A stretch of 64,000 nt of DNA. Source: Shewanella marinintestina. Its GTDB lineage: Bacteria > Pseudomonadota > Gammaproteobacteria > Enterobacterales > Shewanellaceae. Where the stretch lies: contig NZ_JAKILC010000011.1 of NCBI RefSeq assembly GCF_023283845.1, positions 1 through 64,000 of the forward strand, in the 5' to 3' direction. The notes beneath the pieces were generated by a model that worked only from the letters and a program-made list of their open reading frames with translations, was not told where the DNA came from and did not search any database. Both the position numbers and the translations under genes were made by a program. This document shows, in pieces, positions 51,101 to 60,180 of the stretch. Position 1 is the stretch's first letter; each line of letters opens with the position of its first letter.

Positions 51101-51141
51101 AGGCGTTCCTAGTGGATATCGCTAAGGCTGAGGGAGTTTAA
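48121..51141 (+). CDS. fdhA: Formate dehydrogenase-N type major subunit, selenocysteine-containing
   Basis: A 1006-residue molybdenum or tungsten enzyme that oxidises formate to CO2 in the periplasm. A TGA at 48700-48702 is read as Sec194 (context RN-Sec-HSPTVASLAPTFGRG, as in FdnG). A conventional gene caller would split the gene here. The twin-arginine signal is DRRQFFK, with cleavage near residue 31. A [4Fe-4S] motif C48-x2-C51-x3-C55 and a distal Cys (GALCPKG) follow. The ATG at 48121 is preceded by GAGGGTGAT; an upstream TTG is discounted. It is first of fdhA-fdhB-fdhC-fdhE. Confidence 0.96.
48700..48740 (+). promoter_or_regulatory. SECIS element for Sec194 of fdhA
   Basis: Eleven bases after the UGA, a hairpin forms at 48714-48731: GG, a bulged U, AGCAA, apical GUC, UUGCU, CC. 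The bulged U and the G-U in the apical loop are the SelB contacts known from E. coli fdhF, and the distance from the UGA is the same. Confidence 0.9.
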
Positions 51142-51143
51142 TC

Positions 51144-52046
51144 ATGTCTGCTCAAGATATCATTTTAAGCTCTGGCACATCAGAGCTCACTCCTGCAGCG
51201 CAGGTACGACGTAAGTTAAGTAAGGTGGCTAAGTTATTCGACGCCACTAAGTGTAATGGCTGTAAAGCGTGTCAGGTGTCGTGTTCTGAATGGAACGATC
51301 TGCGTGCACCAGTGGGTAGCTTCCAAGGTTCTTACCAGAACCCAATGGATCTGTCTTCAGAGTGCTGGACGCTGATGAAGTACCAAGAAGTTGAGCGAGA
51401 TAACAAGCTAAATTGGCGTTTCGCCCATAGCGCATGTATGCACTGTGACGATCCAGCTTGTTTAACCGCTTGTTCGACTAAAGGTGCCATTGTGCAGCGT
51501 GCAAACGGTGTGGTGGATTTTGATTCTGATAAGTGTACTGGTTGTGGCTACTGCGTGTCGGCTTGTCCGTTCGATGTACCAAGGCTCGATCCTATCGAAC
51601 AAAAAGCTTACAAGTGCACCATGTGTTCAGACCGGATCCAAGTCGGCCAAGAGCCAGCTTGTGTGAAGTCTTGTATCACAGGCGCACTGAAGTACGGCAC
51701 CCGTGAAGACATGCTGTTTATTGCCGACTTACGGATTAAAGAACTGCGTAAGCGTGGCTATGTTAATGCAGGCCTATACAACCCAGAAGGTGTGGGTGGT
51801 ACAGGCATGATCATGATTTTGCATGACATTAATAAGCCGCAAGACTATGGCTTACCAGCGGATCCGAAAACGAGTGTGCCAGTTAAGTTATGGCAAGACG
51901 TGGTTAAACCATTGGGTGCGGCGGGCATCATGGCAACAGTTGCTGTTGCGTGTTTACACCGTATCACAGTGGGTCGCAACCTTGTTGAAGAGGACGAGCC
52001 TGCACAGTTCGACCACACTCACTCAGATAAGTCAGATAAGGAGTAA
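51144..52046 (+). CDS. fdhB: Formate dehydrogenase iron-sulfur subunit
   Basis: A 300-residue FdnH/FdoH-type electron-transfer subunit. Four cysteine clusters for [4Fe-4S] centres are visible: CNGCKACQVSC, CMHCDDPAC, CTGCGYCVSACP and CTMCSDRIQVGQEPACVKSC. A single C-terminal membrane helix (about 256-276, LGAAGIMATVAVACL) anchors it, with the bulk in the periplasm, carried there by the Tat signal of the large subunit. It passes electrons from the Mo site to the cytochrome b subunit. It starts 2 bp after the fdhA stop. Confidence 0.95.
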   Translation: MSAQDIILSSGTSELTPAAQVRRKLSKVAKLFDATKCNGCKACQVSCSEWNDLRAPVGSFQGSYQNPMDLSSECWTLMKYQEVERDNKLNWRFAHSACMHCDDPACLTACSTKGAIVQRANGVVDFDSDKCTGCGYCVSACPFDVPRLDPIEQKAYKCTMCSDRIQVGQEPACVKSCITGALKYGTREDMLFIADLRIKELRKRGYVNAGLYNPEGVGGTGMIMILHDINKPQDYGLPADPKTSVPVKLWQDVVKPLGAAGIMATVAVACLHRITVGRNLVEEDEPAQFDHTHSDKSDKE

Positions 52047-52051
52047 CGCTC

Positions 52052-52696
52052 ATGCATAAGCAGAATATGATTTTGCGCCATAAGTTGTTCGACCGCATCT
52101 GTCACTGGTTTGTGGTCGCAGCAGGTTTGGTGACATTCCTCACCGGCTTTGCTTTCTTCTTCCCATCATTTCAATGGTTGGGATCGATTGCAGGTACGCC
52201 ACAGATGGCGCGCTTTGTTCACCCAATTGCCGGCTTGCTGATGTGTCTGCCGTTAATGGTGATGCTAGTTCGCTATTACCACCATAACAAGTGGGAAAAG
52301 AATGACCTGACATGGATGTTAGCTATCAAGGATGTGATGTTCGAAAACGAGGACAAGATCCCCGCTATCGGCCATTACAACCCAGGTCAAAAAGTGCTGT
52401 TCCGTACCTTCGTGGTGACCTCAATCGCATTGACGATTACCGGCATCATGATGTGGCAGCCTTACTTTGCCCCTTACTTTGAAGCAATTGCTATTCAGTG
52501 GGCCATTTTGATCCACGCAATCTGCGCCGTGATCATGTTGATCTTCGTGATTGTGCACTTTTGGATGGCAACGTGGGTAGAAGGATCGGTTGCTGGCATG
52601 TTGTACGGCTATGTGTCGCGGGCTTGGTGCAAGAAGCATCACCCTAACATGCTAAACGATCCTGAATTAAAGACTAATAAGCAGGAAAAACACTAA
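52052..52696 (+). CDS. fdhC: Formate dehydrogenase cytochrome b556 subunit
   Basis: A 214-residue integral membrane cytochrome b of the FdnI/FdoI family. Four helices are visible (about 16-38, 53-73, 113-133 and 150-172), with histidines in RFVHPIAGLLM and ILIHAICAV that should hold two haems b. It reduces menaquinone with electrons from formate. AAGGAG precedes the ATG. The gene lies 5 bp after fdhB. Confidence 0.95.
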   Translation: MHKQNMILRHKLFDRICHWFVVAAGLVTFLTGFAFFFPSFQWLGSIAGTPQMARFVHPIAGLLMCLPLMVMLVRYYHHNKWEKNDLTWMLAIKDVMFENEDKIPAIGHYNPGQKVLFRTFVVTSIALTITGIMMWQPYFAPYFEAIAIQWAILIHAICAVIMLIFVIVHFWMATWVEGSVAGMLYGYVSRAWCKKHHPNMLNDPELKTNKQEKH

Positions 52697-52698
52697 TT

Positions 52699-53670
52699 AT
52701 GAGCACAGCAATACTCGACGCTGAAAAGATCCCTGGTCAGTCATTGGACATTAAAACCGTGATCGCAGCTGATCCAAAAGCCGTTTATCAATTTCGCGCT
52801 AAGCGACTTGCAGAGCTTGCCGAAGAATCTGGATTAGCAGAATACTTTGGCCTACTTGAGCAATTAGTTGGCGCGCAAGAAAAGGTATCGGCTCTATATG
52901 GTGAGGCGGCAAAGAGCTGCTTTGGCCCTCAGCCAAAGTTAGATCTAAGCCAAAGCCAGCCGATGGCGCAGCAGCATTTTGAGTGGGGCAATTATTGGCA
53001 GTCGGTATTGCTGGAGCTGATTAGTGAGCTTATGCCTAAAGTCAGTACAGACTTGCATGTGGTACTAAAGGAACTGGCTAAAGCCAAGGCTGATGTACTG
53101 CAAGGTTATGCCCAGTCTATGCTTGGCGGCCGCTTTGCCGAAGTCCCTGCACAGTACAGCCTGTTTATTTGGGCGGCGCTGTCAGTGTACTGGTCACATT
53201 GGGCGGTTGATGTTGCACAGGCTTTGGCTGATAAGGCAGAGGCACATAAGCGCTTATGCCCAGTGTGTGGCAGCCACCCAGTAGGGAGCGTGATCAAGGA
53301 AGAACCACGTGTTGGCTTACGTTACTTACATTGCAGCTTGTGTGAAACCGAGTGGCATGAAGTGCGCGCGGAGTGCACATCATGCGGCGAAAGCAAGGGC
53401 GTGTTCTTGTGGGCTGAAACCGAAACTAATGCCGCGATTCGGGTAGAAAGCTGCGACACCTGTCAGGGTTATACCAAGATGTTCTTTACCGACATCAACC
53501 CAAGACTGGAAGTGGCAGCCGACGATTTGGCGACCTTGGTAATGGACAGCCATTTGGTTGAGCAAGGATACAGCGCAACCACGGTGAATCCGCTACTACT
53601 TGCTCATGAGCAAGAAGTAGAGCCTCGGCTAAGTAAAGAGCCTCAGGTAAAAGTCGGTGATATCCACTAG
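52699..53670 (+). CDS. fdhE: Formate dehydrogenase accessory protein FdhE
   Basis: A 323-residue cytosolic assembly factor for Tat-exported respiratory formate dehydrogenases. The C-terminal half holds four CxxC-type pairs expected of its rubredoxin-like iron site: CPVCGSHP, CSLCE, CTSCG and CDTC. GLRYLHCSLCETEWHEVRAECTSC (seen as GLRYLHCSLCETEWHEVR and ECTSC) is a family signature. It begins 2 bp after fdhC, and a terminator follows, so it closes the fdh operon. Confidence 0.94.
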   Translation: MSTAILDAEKIPGQSLDIKTVIAADPKAVYQFRAKRLAELAEESGLAEYFGLLEQLVGAQEKVSALYGEAAKSCFGPQPKLDLSQSQPMAQQHFEWGNYWQSVLLELISELMPKVSTDLHVVLKELAKAKADVLQGYAQSMLGGRFAEVPAQYSLFIWAALSVYWSHWAVDVAQALADKAEAHKRLCPVCGSHPVGSVIKEEPRVGLRYLHCSLCETEWHEVRAECTSCGESKGVFLWAETETNAAIRVESCDTCQGYTKMFFTDINPRLEVAADDLATLVMDSHLVEQGYSATTVNPLLLAHEQEVEPRLSKEPQVKVGDIH

Positions 53671-53718
53671 GTAGCTGTAATCAACAGGCACTAGCAACTT
53701 TTAAGTTTATTAGTAAGC

Positions 53719-53747
53719 AAGAGCCGCATTTCGCTGCGGCTCTTTTA
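53719..53747 (+). terminator. Terminator of the fdh operon
   Basis: A 10-bp stem (AAGAGCCGCA with TGCGGCTCTT) has a 6-base loop and a trailing T-rich end. Confidence 0.9.
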
Positions 53748-53792
53748 TTAACCTTAATTTCCAAAATTACTCAAACAATTAGACGAAGACTT

Positions 53793-55280
53793 ATGACTCA
53801 AGCTATCAACTCCACTCAAGCCCTATACCGTTGTTTACCAGCAATGGACAGCTTGCTGCTGATACCTCAAGTGATAGGTTTTATCGACCAACAGGGTAAG
53901 CCCTGGATTAAATCCTTATTGGCGCAAATGCTTGACGATGCACGTCAGCAAATCGCTGAGCGACAAAGCTTGCCAAGCTGGTGCTTAGATATAAGCAATA
54001 TAACAACCGAGTTAGCCAGCCGTATTAGCAAAGCTCAGCGTCAAAGCATGACGCCAGTGATTAACTTAACTGGCACCATATTGCACACCAACCTCGGGCG
54101 CTCGCAGATGTGTGAGGCCGCAATCGATGCGGTTACCCAAGTAATGCGCAGCCCTGTGCCACTTGAGTTCGATATGGGCCAAGGTAAACGTGGCCACCGT
54201 GACAGCGCCATATCGACACTTATTCATGAGCTAACCGGTGCAGACAGTTGCTGCATCGTCAATAACAACGCCGCCGCAGTTTTATTGATGCTGGCCGCCA
54301 CTTCTGCCGGTAAAGAGGTGATAGTTTCTCGCGGTGAGCTGGTGGAGATTGGCGGCGCGTTTCGTATCCCAGATATTATGGCGCAGGCGGGTTGTAAGCT
54401 GGTGGAAGTAGGCTGCACTAACCGGACTCATCTTAAAGATTACGCCGCCGCGATTACTGACAACACCGCGGCAATTATGAAGGTGCACACCAGTAATTAT
54501 CATATTAGTGGTTTTACTAAGGTCACCGAAGAGGCTGAGCTTGGGGCTTTATGTAAAGACAAAGGCATCGCACTGATCTCCGATCTTGGCAGCGGCGCGC
54601 TCACCGACTTGTCTCGCTTTGGTTTATCAAAAGAACCCATGCCGCAGCAGATGCTAAAAGATGGCGTTAATCTGGTGAGTTTTTCTGGCGACAAACTGCT
54701 CGGCGGTCCGCAAGCAGGTTTAGTGGTTGGTGATGCGGAGCTGATTGCTAAGCTACAAGCGCATCCACTAAAGCGGGCACTGCGCTGCGATAAAATGACG
54801 CTAGCGGCGCTTGAAGCAACCTTGATGCAGTATCGTAATCCCGAGGCGTTAGATGGCCAATTACCTATCTTTAGAAAGCTGTCTCGTCCCTTAGCAGAGC
54901 TAGAGCAGCTTGCACAAACACTGCAGCAGAAATTAGCCGATAGCGTCAATAGCAGCCTATTTGATGTAACAATTCAAGCTTGCCAAACCCAAGTGGGTAG
55001 CGGCTCGCAACCTGATGTGCTGCTTGATTCTGTCGCGCTGTGTTTTGCTGTTAATACTAACGCTAGCAAACATAAGAACTCTCCAAGCGTGTTGCAGTTG
55101 GATAAGCATTTTAAAGCTGCCAGCTTGCCAATTATTGGCCGGATTACCGCTAATCAGTTGTGGTTAGATTTGCGCGGCGCTGACAGTGACAGCCAGCTTA
55201 TCGAGGTGCTGACAACAAGCCTACTTAGGTTTCATAGAGAGATTGGCTTTGAGGTGAAAACCGTGGAGGCCGCATCATGA
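53793..55280 (+). CDS. selA: L-seryl-tRNA(Sec) selenium transferase SelA
   Basis: A 495-residue pyridoxal-phosphate enzyme that converts seryl-tRNA(Sec) to selenocysteyl-tRNA(Sec) using selenophosphate. The PLP lysine is Lys301 in SFSGDKLLGGPQAG. The NLTGTILHTNLGRS segment and the R-G-HRDS region match the family. It is about 30 residues longer than E. coli SelA, mainly in loops near the C-terminus. Its last codons overlap the selB ATG (ATGA), so the two are coupled. It follows the fdh operon, whose product is its client. Confidence 0.96.
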   Translation: MTQAINSTQALYRCLPAMDSLLLIPQVIGFIDQQGKPWIKSLLAQMLDDARQQIAERQSLPSWCLDISNITTELASRISKAQRQSMTPVINLTGTILHTNLGRSQMCEAAIDAVTQVMRSPVPLEFDMGQGKRGHRDSAISTLIHELTGADSCCIVNNNAAAVLLMLAATSAGKEVIVSRGELVEIGGAFRIPDIMAQAGCKLVEVGCTNRTHLKDYAAAITDNTAAIMKVHTSNYHISGFTKVTEEAELGALCKDKGIALISDLGSGALTDLSRFGLSKEPMPQQMLKDGVNLVSFSGDKLLGGPQAGLVVGDAELIAKLQAHPLKRALRCDKMTLAALEATLMQYRNPEALDGQLPIFRKLSRPLAELEQLAQTLQQKLADSVNSSLFDVTIQACQTQVGSGSQPDVLLDSVALCFAVNTNASKHKNSPSVLQLDKHFKAASLPIIGRITANQLWLDLRGADSDSQLIEVLTTSLLRFHREIGFEVKTVEAAS

Positions 55281-57184
55281 TTATTGTTACCGCAGGTCAT
55301 GTGGATCACGGCAAAACCAGCCTTATTCAAGCACTAACAGGTACCGATGCCGACCGTTTACCGGAAGAAAAACAGCGCGGCATGACTATCGAGCTGGGTT
55401 ACGCCTTTATGGATTTAACGGATGGCGAGCGCCTAGCCTTTGTCGATGTGCCGGGCCACAGCAAGTTTATTAATACCATGTTGGCTGGGGTGAGCTGTGC
55501 CAAACATGCACTATTGATTATCGCCTGTGATGACGGGGTGATGCCGCAAACTCATGAACATTTAGGGATTCTGCAACTGCTAAATCTAGAGCACTTAATT
55601 GTGGTGCTCACCAAGCAAGATAAAGTCGATGCTGTCAGGGTCGATGAAGTTAAAGAGCAAGTGAGTGAGCTATTGGCGCAGCACCAAAGGCAAAGCCAAA
55701 TCTTTGTGGTGTCGGCGCAAACAGGCCTTGGTATCGACGGATTAAAGCAGGCGATTACAGAACTTGCGCAGTCGCAGATCCAAGCGTTAAGTAAGAACGC
55801 TGAGCAAGCCAGCTTTCGCATGGCAATCGACCGCACCTTTAGCGTAAAAGGTGCGGGTCTAGTGGTGACAGGTACCGTGATTAGCGGCCACGTCAGCCAA
55901 GGGCAAAACCTGTATCTATCGGGTCAGCGCAAACCGGTCAAAGTCAGAACGCTACATAGCCAAGGCCGAGTGAGTGAGCGCGCACAACATTGTCAGCGGG
56001 TGGCGCTCAACATTACCGGGGTCGATCAACATCGCGGCGCTGAGCGCGGTGATTGGCTAACAGCTCTGGAGCCTGCGGCTGAAGCGCCCAAAGTGATTAG
56101 TGGGGTATTTGAATCTTGCCTGCCGTTTAAGCACTGGCAAAGTGTGCAGCTGCATTTAGGTAATCGTCACACCACGGCGCGCTTAGGATTACTGCAGACA
56201 TTAGCCGATGGCACAGCCTTAGTTGAGCTGCAGAGTGAGCAATCACTTGGTTGCGTGGAGCAAGACAGAATCATCGTGCGCGATGCCGCGGCGAAAACCA
56301 CACTGGGTGCGCTGCGAGTATTAGATATTAACCCACCGAAACGCGCAAAACGGAGCGCCGAGCGTTTAGCTTATTTAGAAAACCTTAAACAGTGTGGCTC
56401 GTTAACGGCGAGCTTACAGGTACAAATAAAGCATCACTGCGTGTCAAAGTCGGCTTTTATGTGGGCCAATCAGTTAACTGAGCACGCTGCAATATTGGTG
56501 AGTGAGCAAGTGTTAACGCTCGATGGTTACTTAGTCTCTGCTGAGCTGAAAAGTCAGATACAAGCACAGCTATTAAGCTTAATCGAGGGGTATCACCAAG
56601 CCTCGCCAGAGCTGTTAGGTCTGAGCATTAATCGCCTACAGCGAATGACCCACAACCAGTATCCACTAACCGTATTGCTTAAACTCACTGATAGCCTCAG
56701 AGAACAAAAGCAACTACAAAGCACGCGCGGTTTATTGCACCTTCCAAGACATAGTCTTGCGCTATCGGATGCTGAGCAGCTGCTGTGGTCACAGATAAAG
56801 CAGCAAATGCTTAGCGCTAATTGCCCATTATGGTCGTCAGACTTAGCTCATGCGCTAAACCTTGAGCTAACCGTTGTGCGGGCGTTATGCCGTAAGCTCA
56901 TTCAGCTAGGGTATCTATCGGCGATTATTAAAGACCGCTTTATGCTCACCGAAAGCCTGTATTTCTATGCCGATGTGATCCGCAAACAGATCGATGTGAC
57001 GGGTGAGATAAAGACAGCAGATTTTAATTCGATTATTAAATTAGGCCGTAAAGCGAGTATTCAGTTATTGGAGTTTTATGACCGCAGTGGATTAACGTGG
57101 CGCAAGAAGAAAGATAATTCGAGAGTAATTAGAGATGGCAGCATATTTATAGCGAGTGATTTGGCGGAAGAACATAGGAGTTGA
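55277..57184 (+). CDS. selB: Selenocysteine-specific elongation factor SelB
   Basis: A 635-residue GTPase that delivers Sec-tRNA(Sec) to UGA codons marked by a SECIS hairpin. The G1 motif GHVDHGKT is at residues 6-13, then the switch segment [16 protein letters not shown] and the TKQDK base-recognition motif. Domains II and III follow. The C-terminal winged-helix repeats (about 375-630), the last of which binds SECIS RNA, end [22 protein letters not shown]. The final eight codons lie antisense to the 3' end of tRNA-Sec, an unusual compact junction. Confidence 0.96.
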   Translation: MIIVTAGHVDHGKTSLIQALTGTDADRLPEEKQRGMTIELGYAFMDLTDGERLAFVDVPGHSKFINTMLAGVSCAKHALLIIACDDGVMPQTHEHLGILQLLNLEHLIVVLTKQDKVDAVRVDEVKEQVSELLAQHQRQSQIFVVSAQTGLGIDGLKQAITELAQSQIQALSKNAEQASFRMAIDRTFSVKGAGLVVTGTVISGHVSQGQNLYLSGQRKPVKVRTLHSQGRVSERAQHCQRVALNITGVDQHRGAERGDWLTALEPAAEAPKVISGVFESCLPFKHWQSVQLHLGNRHTTARLGLLQTLADGTALVELQSEQSLGCVEQDRIIVRDAAAKTTLGALRVLDINPPKRAKRSAERLAYLENLKQCGSLTASLQVQIKHHCVSKSAFMWANQLTEHAAILVSEQVLTLDGYLVSAELKSQIQAQLLSLIEGYHQASPELLGLSINRLQRMTHNQYPLTVLLKLTDSLREQKQLQSTRGLLHLPRHSLALSDAEQLLWSQIKQQMLSANCPLWSSDLAHALNLELTVVRALCRKLIQLGYLSAIIKDRFMLTESLYFYADVIRKQIDVTGEIKTADFNSIIKLGRKASIQLLEFYDRSGLTWRKKKDNSRVIRDGSIFIASDLAEEHRS

Positions 57185-57256
57185 ACCTACCCGGGACTGC
57201 TGGCAGCCCCACCTGGATTTGAAATCCAGACGTTTCACCGGAAACGACGTTCTTCC
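57162..57256 (-). tRNA. selC: tRNA-Sec, anticodon TCA
   Basis: On the minus strand the sequence folds as a selenocysteine tRNA of 95 bases including an encoded CCA. The acceptor stem has 8 pairs (GGAAGAAC with GTTCTTCC) and discriminator G. The anticodon loop reads ATTTCAAAT with anticodon TCA on a 5-bp stem. A long variable arm (GGTGGGGCTGCCAGCAGTCC area) and a T arm with GGTTCAACTCC are visible. It matches E. coli selC closely. Its 3' 23 bases overlap the end of selB on the other strand. Confidence 0.96.
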
Positions 57257-57272
57257 GTATCACTTGCGGCGA

Positions 57273-57301
57273 ATAATAGATAATTGTATTTGGCTAAACA
57301 A
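57273..57301 (-). promoter_or_regulatory. selC promoter
   Basis: On the minus strand, TTGTTT (57296-57301) and TATTAT (57273-57278) are 17 bp apart. They are followed by a GC-rich discriminator (TCGCCGC) and the tRNA about 17 bases downstream, as expected for a stable RNA gene. Confidence 0.7.
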
Positions 57302-57350
57302 TAGCAGTAATAAGCAAACTTTATTAACTGTGAGTCTACATGTCATTTAT

Positions 57351-57386
57351 CGATATTAATTCCTGTGAGTGGGACATTATTTACCA
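57351..57386. repeat. Direct repeat upstream of fdhD, copy 1
   Basis: CGATATTAATTCCTGTGAG followed by TGGGACATTATTTACCA. The last 20 bases or so (GAGTGGGACATTATTTACCA) are identical to copy 2 at 57488-57522. Confidence 0.9.
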
Positions 57387-57487
57387 GATGTAAACAATAC
57401 GCTGATGACTAAACCATGAATTTAAAACGATATTAATCGACTTATATGTTTATTAAGTGTGAATTCTATTTACCTTTATCCACTTTT

Positions 57488-57522
57488 CGATATTGAATCC
57501 TTGAGTGGGACATTATTTACCA
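57488..57522. repeat. Direct repeat upstream of fdhD, copy 2
   Basis: CGATATTGAATCCTTGAG followed by TGGGACATTATTTACCA, 20 bp before the fdhD start. The copy is 137 bp from the first. A further CGATATTAATCGA sits between them at about 57429. This is likely a regulator-binding or duplicated leader sequence. Confidence 0.9.
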
Positions 57523-57541
57523 TTAGAAATGGAACTGATAT

Positions 57542-58405
57542 ATGACGGAACTTGTGTGTGGCTTAAATAATATTACTGAGCAAACTTCAGTCACGTGTTT
57601 TCGTAATGATAGAGAGCAGGCATTAATAGAAACAGTCGCAAAAGAAGTTAGAGTTGCGCTGATTTATAATGGTATTTCTCATGTGGTAATGATGGCCTGC
57701 CCAACGGCATTAAAAGAGTTTGCTATCGGCTTTAGTTTGTCAGAGTCGATTATTGAAAGCGTACGCGATATCCGTTCGATTGAGATAGAAACTATCGCTA
57801 CTGGAGTCTTGGTGCATATTGAGGTTTCTCAGCGCTGCTTTATGCAGTTAAAAGAGCATCGCCGCAGCCTAGCGGGGCGCACAGGCTGTGGCCTTTGTGG
57901 TGTAGAGCAGATAGAGCAAACGGTTAAACCGATTGTAAAAGTCACAGATACTGCAAAGTTCGATTTAAACAGCTTGAAGTTGGCGTTATCTAACCTACAT
58001 AAGCATCAAAATGCATTTAATTTGACCGGTGCCACACATGCTGCTGCCATGTTGTCAGTAGAAGGTGATATTATGTGCTGCTTCGAAGATGTGGGTCGAC
58101 ATGTCGCACTCGATAAGTTAATTGGTCATATCAGCTGTGAGAATCAGGTTCGCCATTCGGCGTTGTTATTAACCAGTCGAGCCAGTTTTGAAATGGTGCA
58201 AAAAGCAGCTGTTGCAAATATTAGTATTATATTTGCAATCTCTTCAGCCACTTCGTTAGCGATTGATATCGCAAATAAATCGAATATTACCTTGGTGGGA
58301 TTTTGTCGCGAGAATAGAGTGACAATCTATACCCATCCTGAAAGGTTGTATTTATGTAATAAAACGCTAGGTGATGTTGAAAATAATAACTTAGCTGTAA
58401 TGTAA
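57542..58405 (+). CDS. fdhD: Formate dehydrogenase sulfurtransferase FdhD
   Basis: A 287-residue cytosolic protein that carries sulfur from IscS to the molybdenum cofactor of formate dehydrogenase, needed for activity. The catalytic loop TGCGLCG (within AGRTGCGLCGVEQIEQ) is intact. GATHAAAMLS, CFEDVGRHVALDKLIG and LLTSRASFEMVQKAA are diagnostic. It lies downstream of selC with two direct repeats in its leader. It forms a functional group with fdhA-E and selAB. Confidence 0.96.
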   Translation: MTELVCGLNNITEQTSVTCFRNDREQALIETVAKEVRVALIYNGISHVVMMACPTALKEFAIGFSLSESIIESVRDIRSIEIETIATGVLVHIEVSQRCFMQLKEHRRSLAGRTGCGLCGVEQIEQTVKPIVKVTDTAKFDLNSLKLALSNLHKHQNAFNLTGATHAAAMLSVEGDIMCCFEDVGRHVALDKLIGHISCENQVRHSALLLTSRASFEMVQKAAVANISIIFAISSATSLAIDIANKSNITLVGFCRENRVTIYTHPERLYLCNKTLGDVENNNLAVM

Positions 58406-58546
58406 CTAGGTTTATCTTTTTAGACTGAAAAGTTAGTTTCTAGATTTAAGCCTTAATTTTAGTTCTTAACCTAAGCCTTGATGAGTTTGAACTATTCACT
58501 CAAAGGTTTAGTTTAAGTATTTAATGAGAGTTGGTAAGTTTTAAAT

Positions 58547-59797
58547 ATGTGGTTAACGTTTAAAAATCAGTTTTTTATTAAATTCTGGTCGCCTTTTGCT
58601 GCCGTTATTGCGGCGGGAATATTGTCGACCTATTTTTTTGGTCTTACCGGTTCACTTTGGGCGGTAACCGGCGAATTTACCCGCTGGGGTGGCCATGTAT
58701 TGCAGTGGTTCGGCGCTGAGCCGGAAACTTGGCAGTACTTTAAAATCATTGGTCTTAATGGCACACCGCTGGACCGTGTTGGTGGTGTGATGATTATTGG
58801 TATGTTTGGTGGCTGTATGGCGGCGGTGCTGTGGGCAAACAACCTAAAGCTGCGTATGCCGAGTTCTAAAAAGCGTATTGCACAGGCACTGATTGGCGGC
58901 ATGATTGCCGGCTTTGGTGCGCGTCTTGCTATGGGCTGTAACTTGGCGGCTTTCTTTACCGGTATTCCGCAGTTTACCTTGCATGCGTGGATCTTCGCCT
59001 TTGCTGCTGCCGCAGGTACTTATATCGGCGCTAAGATCACCTTGTTACCGTTTTTCCGTTCAACTGCCACGCTAAAAGCTGGCGGCTTGAAAAAAATCGC
59101 TAAACCTAATCCGAATCAAGTGCAAAACCGTTTTCGCCTAGGCTGGGTGGTATTTGCGGCTATGATTGGCTTGTCGCTGTATGTGATGCAAAGCTCGGCT
59201 AAGCTTGGTATTGCCATGTTTATGGGGATGATGTTTGGTCTATTGATTGAGCGTGCGCAGATCTGCTTTACCTCAGCGTTTAGAGATATGTGGATCACTG
59301 GTCGTACTCATATGGCCAAGGCCATTATCTTGGGCATGGCGGTTAGCGTGATCGGTATCTATAGCTATGTGCAGCTAGGTATGACACCGAAAACCCTATG
59401 GGCTGGCCCGAATGCGGTGATTGGCGGCTTACTGTTTGGTATCGGTATCGTTATCGCTGGTGGCTGTGAGACAGGCTGGATGTACCGCGCATTAGAAGGC
59501 CAAGTACACTTTTGGTGGGTCGGCATTGGTAATATCATTGGCGCGACAATTTTAGCCTATTACTGGGACGTGATTGCTGAGCCTATGGCGACAAGTTGGG
59601 ATAAAGTGAACCTATTGGATGTATTTGGCCCGCTTGGCGGAGTCGGTGTCACTTATCTACTGCTGGGTTTATCTTTTGTACTGATTTTAATGTGGGAACA
59701 GCACTTCTTTAAAAAGCAAAAGGCTGAGCAGCAACAACTCGCGGCAAAGCTTGCTGAATTAAAAGTTGCTCCAGCGGCTACAGCAACACAAGCTTAA
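58547..59797 (+). CDS. yedE: YedE-type selenium/sulfur membrane transporter
   Basis: A 416-residue inner-membrane protein of the YeeE/YedE (DUF395) family with about nine or ten helices. Conserved cysteine-bearing segments typical of the family are RLAMGCNLAAFFTG, ERAQICFTSAFRDMW and VIAGGCETGWMYRA. The thiosulfate transporter TsuA uses equivalent cysteines. YedE paired with YedF is known to mark selenium-using genomes, and the pair is conserved here. The most likely role is uptake of a selenium or sulfur compound; the exact substrate is inferred, not shown. Confidence 0.88.
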   Translation: MWLTFKNQFFIKFWSPFAAVIAAGILSTYFFGLTGSLWAVTGEFTRWGGHVLQWFGAEPETWQYFKIIGLNGTPLDRVGGVMIIGMFGGCMAAVLWANNLKLRMPSSKKRIAQALIGGMIAGFGARLAMGCNLAAFFTGIPQFTLHAWIFAFAAAAGTYIGAKITLLPFFRSTATLKAGGLKKIAKPNPNQVQNRFRLGWVVFAAMIGLSLYVMQSSAKLGIAMFMGMMFGLLIERAQICFTSAFRDMWITGRTHMAKAIILGMAVSVIGIYSYVQLGMTPKTLWAGPNAVIGGLLFGIGIVIAGGCETGWMYRALEGQVHFWWVGIGNIIGATILAYYWDVIAEPMATSWDKVNLLDVFGPLGGVGVTYLLLGLSFVLILMWEQHFFKKQKAEQQQLAAKLAELKVAPAATATQA

Positions 59798-59885
59798 AGA
59801 CCTGTTGTTAGAAGTAACGAATTGATTTATATGTTTTGTATTCGGCTCAAGCGATTTGAGCCAATTTATTGCTGAGGAGCAGTTT

Positions 59886-60122
59886 ATGCCAGCATCTATC
59901 GTACCTGATTACAATTTAGAGATTTACGGTGAGCCTTGTCCATACCCAGCGGTTGCCACGCTTGAAGCTATGCAGTCACTGAAAGCGGGTGAAGTGTTGG
60001 AAGTGATCACCGATTGCTCGCAGTCGATTAACAACATCCCTAATGATGCTAAGAACCATGGCTATGAAGTATTAGACATCAGCCAGCAAGGCGTGATGCT
60101 GCGTTACTTGCTTAAGAAGTAG
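59886..60122 (+). CDS. yedF: TusA-family sulfur/selenium carrier YedF
   Basis: A 78-residue SirA/TusA-fold protein. The reactive Cys is in GEPCPYPAVATLEAM, the family CPxP-type motif with a Tyr insertion found in YedF. The chain aligns with E. coli YedF to its end (NHGYEVLDI). The ATG at 59886 is chosen because GAGGAG lies just before it, over a TTG 30 bases upstream. A small stem (GGCTCAA with TTGAGCC, 59844-59862) lies in the leader. The last 21 codons are duplicated at 60181-60243. Confidence 0.93.
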   Translation: MPASIVPDYNLEIYGEPCPYPAVATLEAMQSLKAGEVLEVITDCSQSINNIPNDAKNHGYEVLDISQQGVMLRYLLKK

Positions 60123-60180
60123 TTGAAAAAGTAAGTTCAAAGTTAAGCCCAAATGACGCAGCTATCATCAAGAGCAGCAC

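Noticed and set aside
57156..57359. Open frame across tRNA-Sec on the plus strand
   Set aside because: It overlaps the selB end and the antisense of selC and has no ribosome site; it is a by-product of the tRNA sequence.
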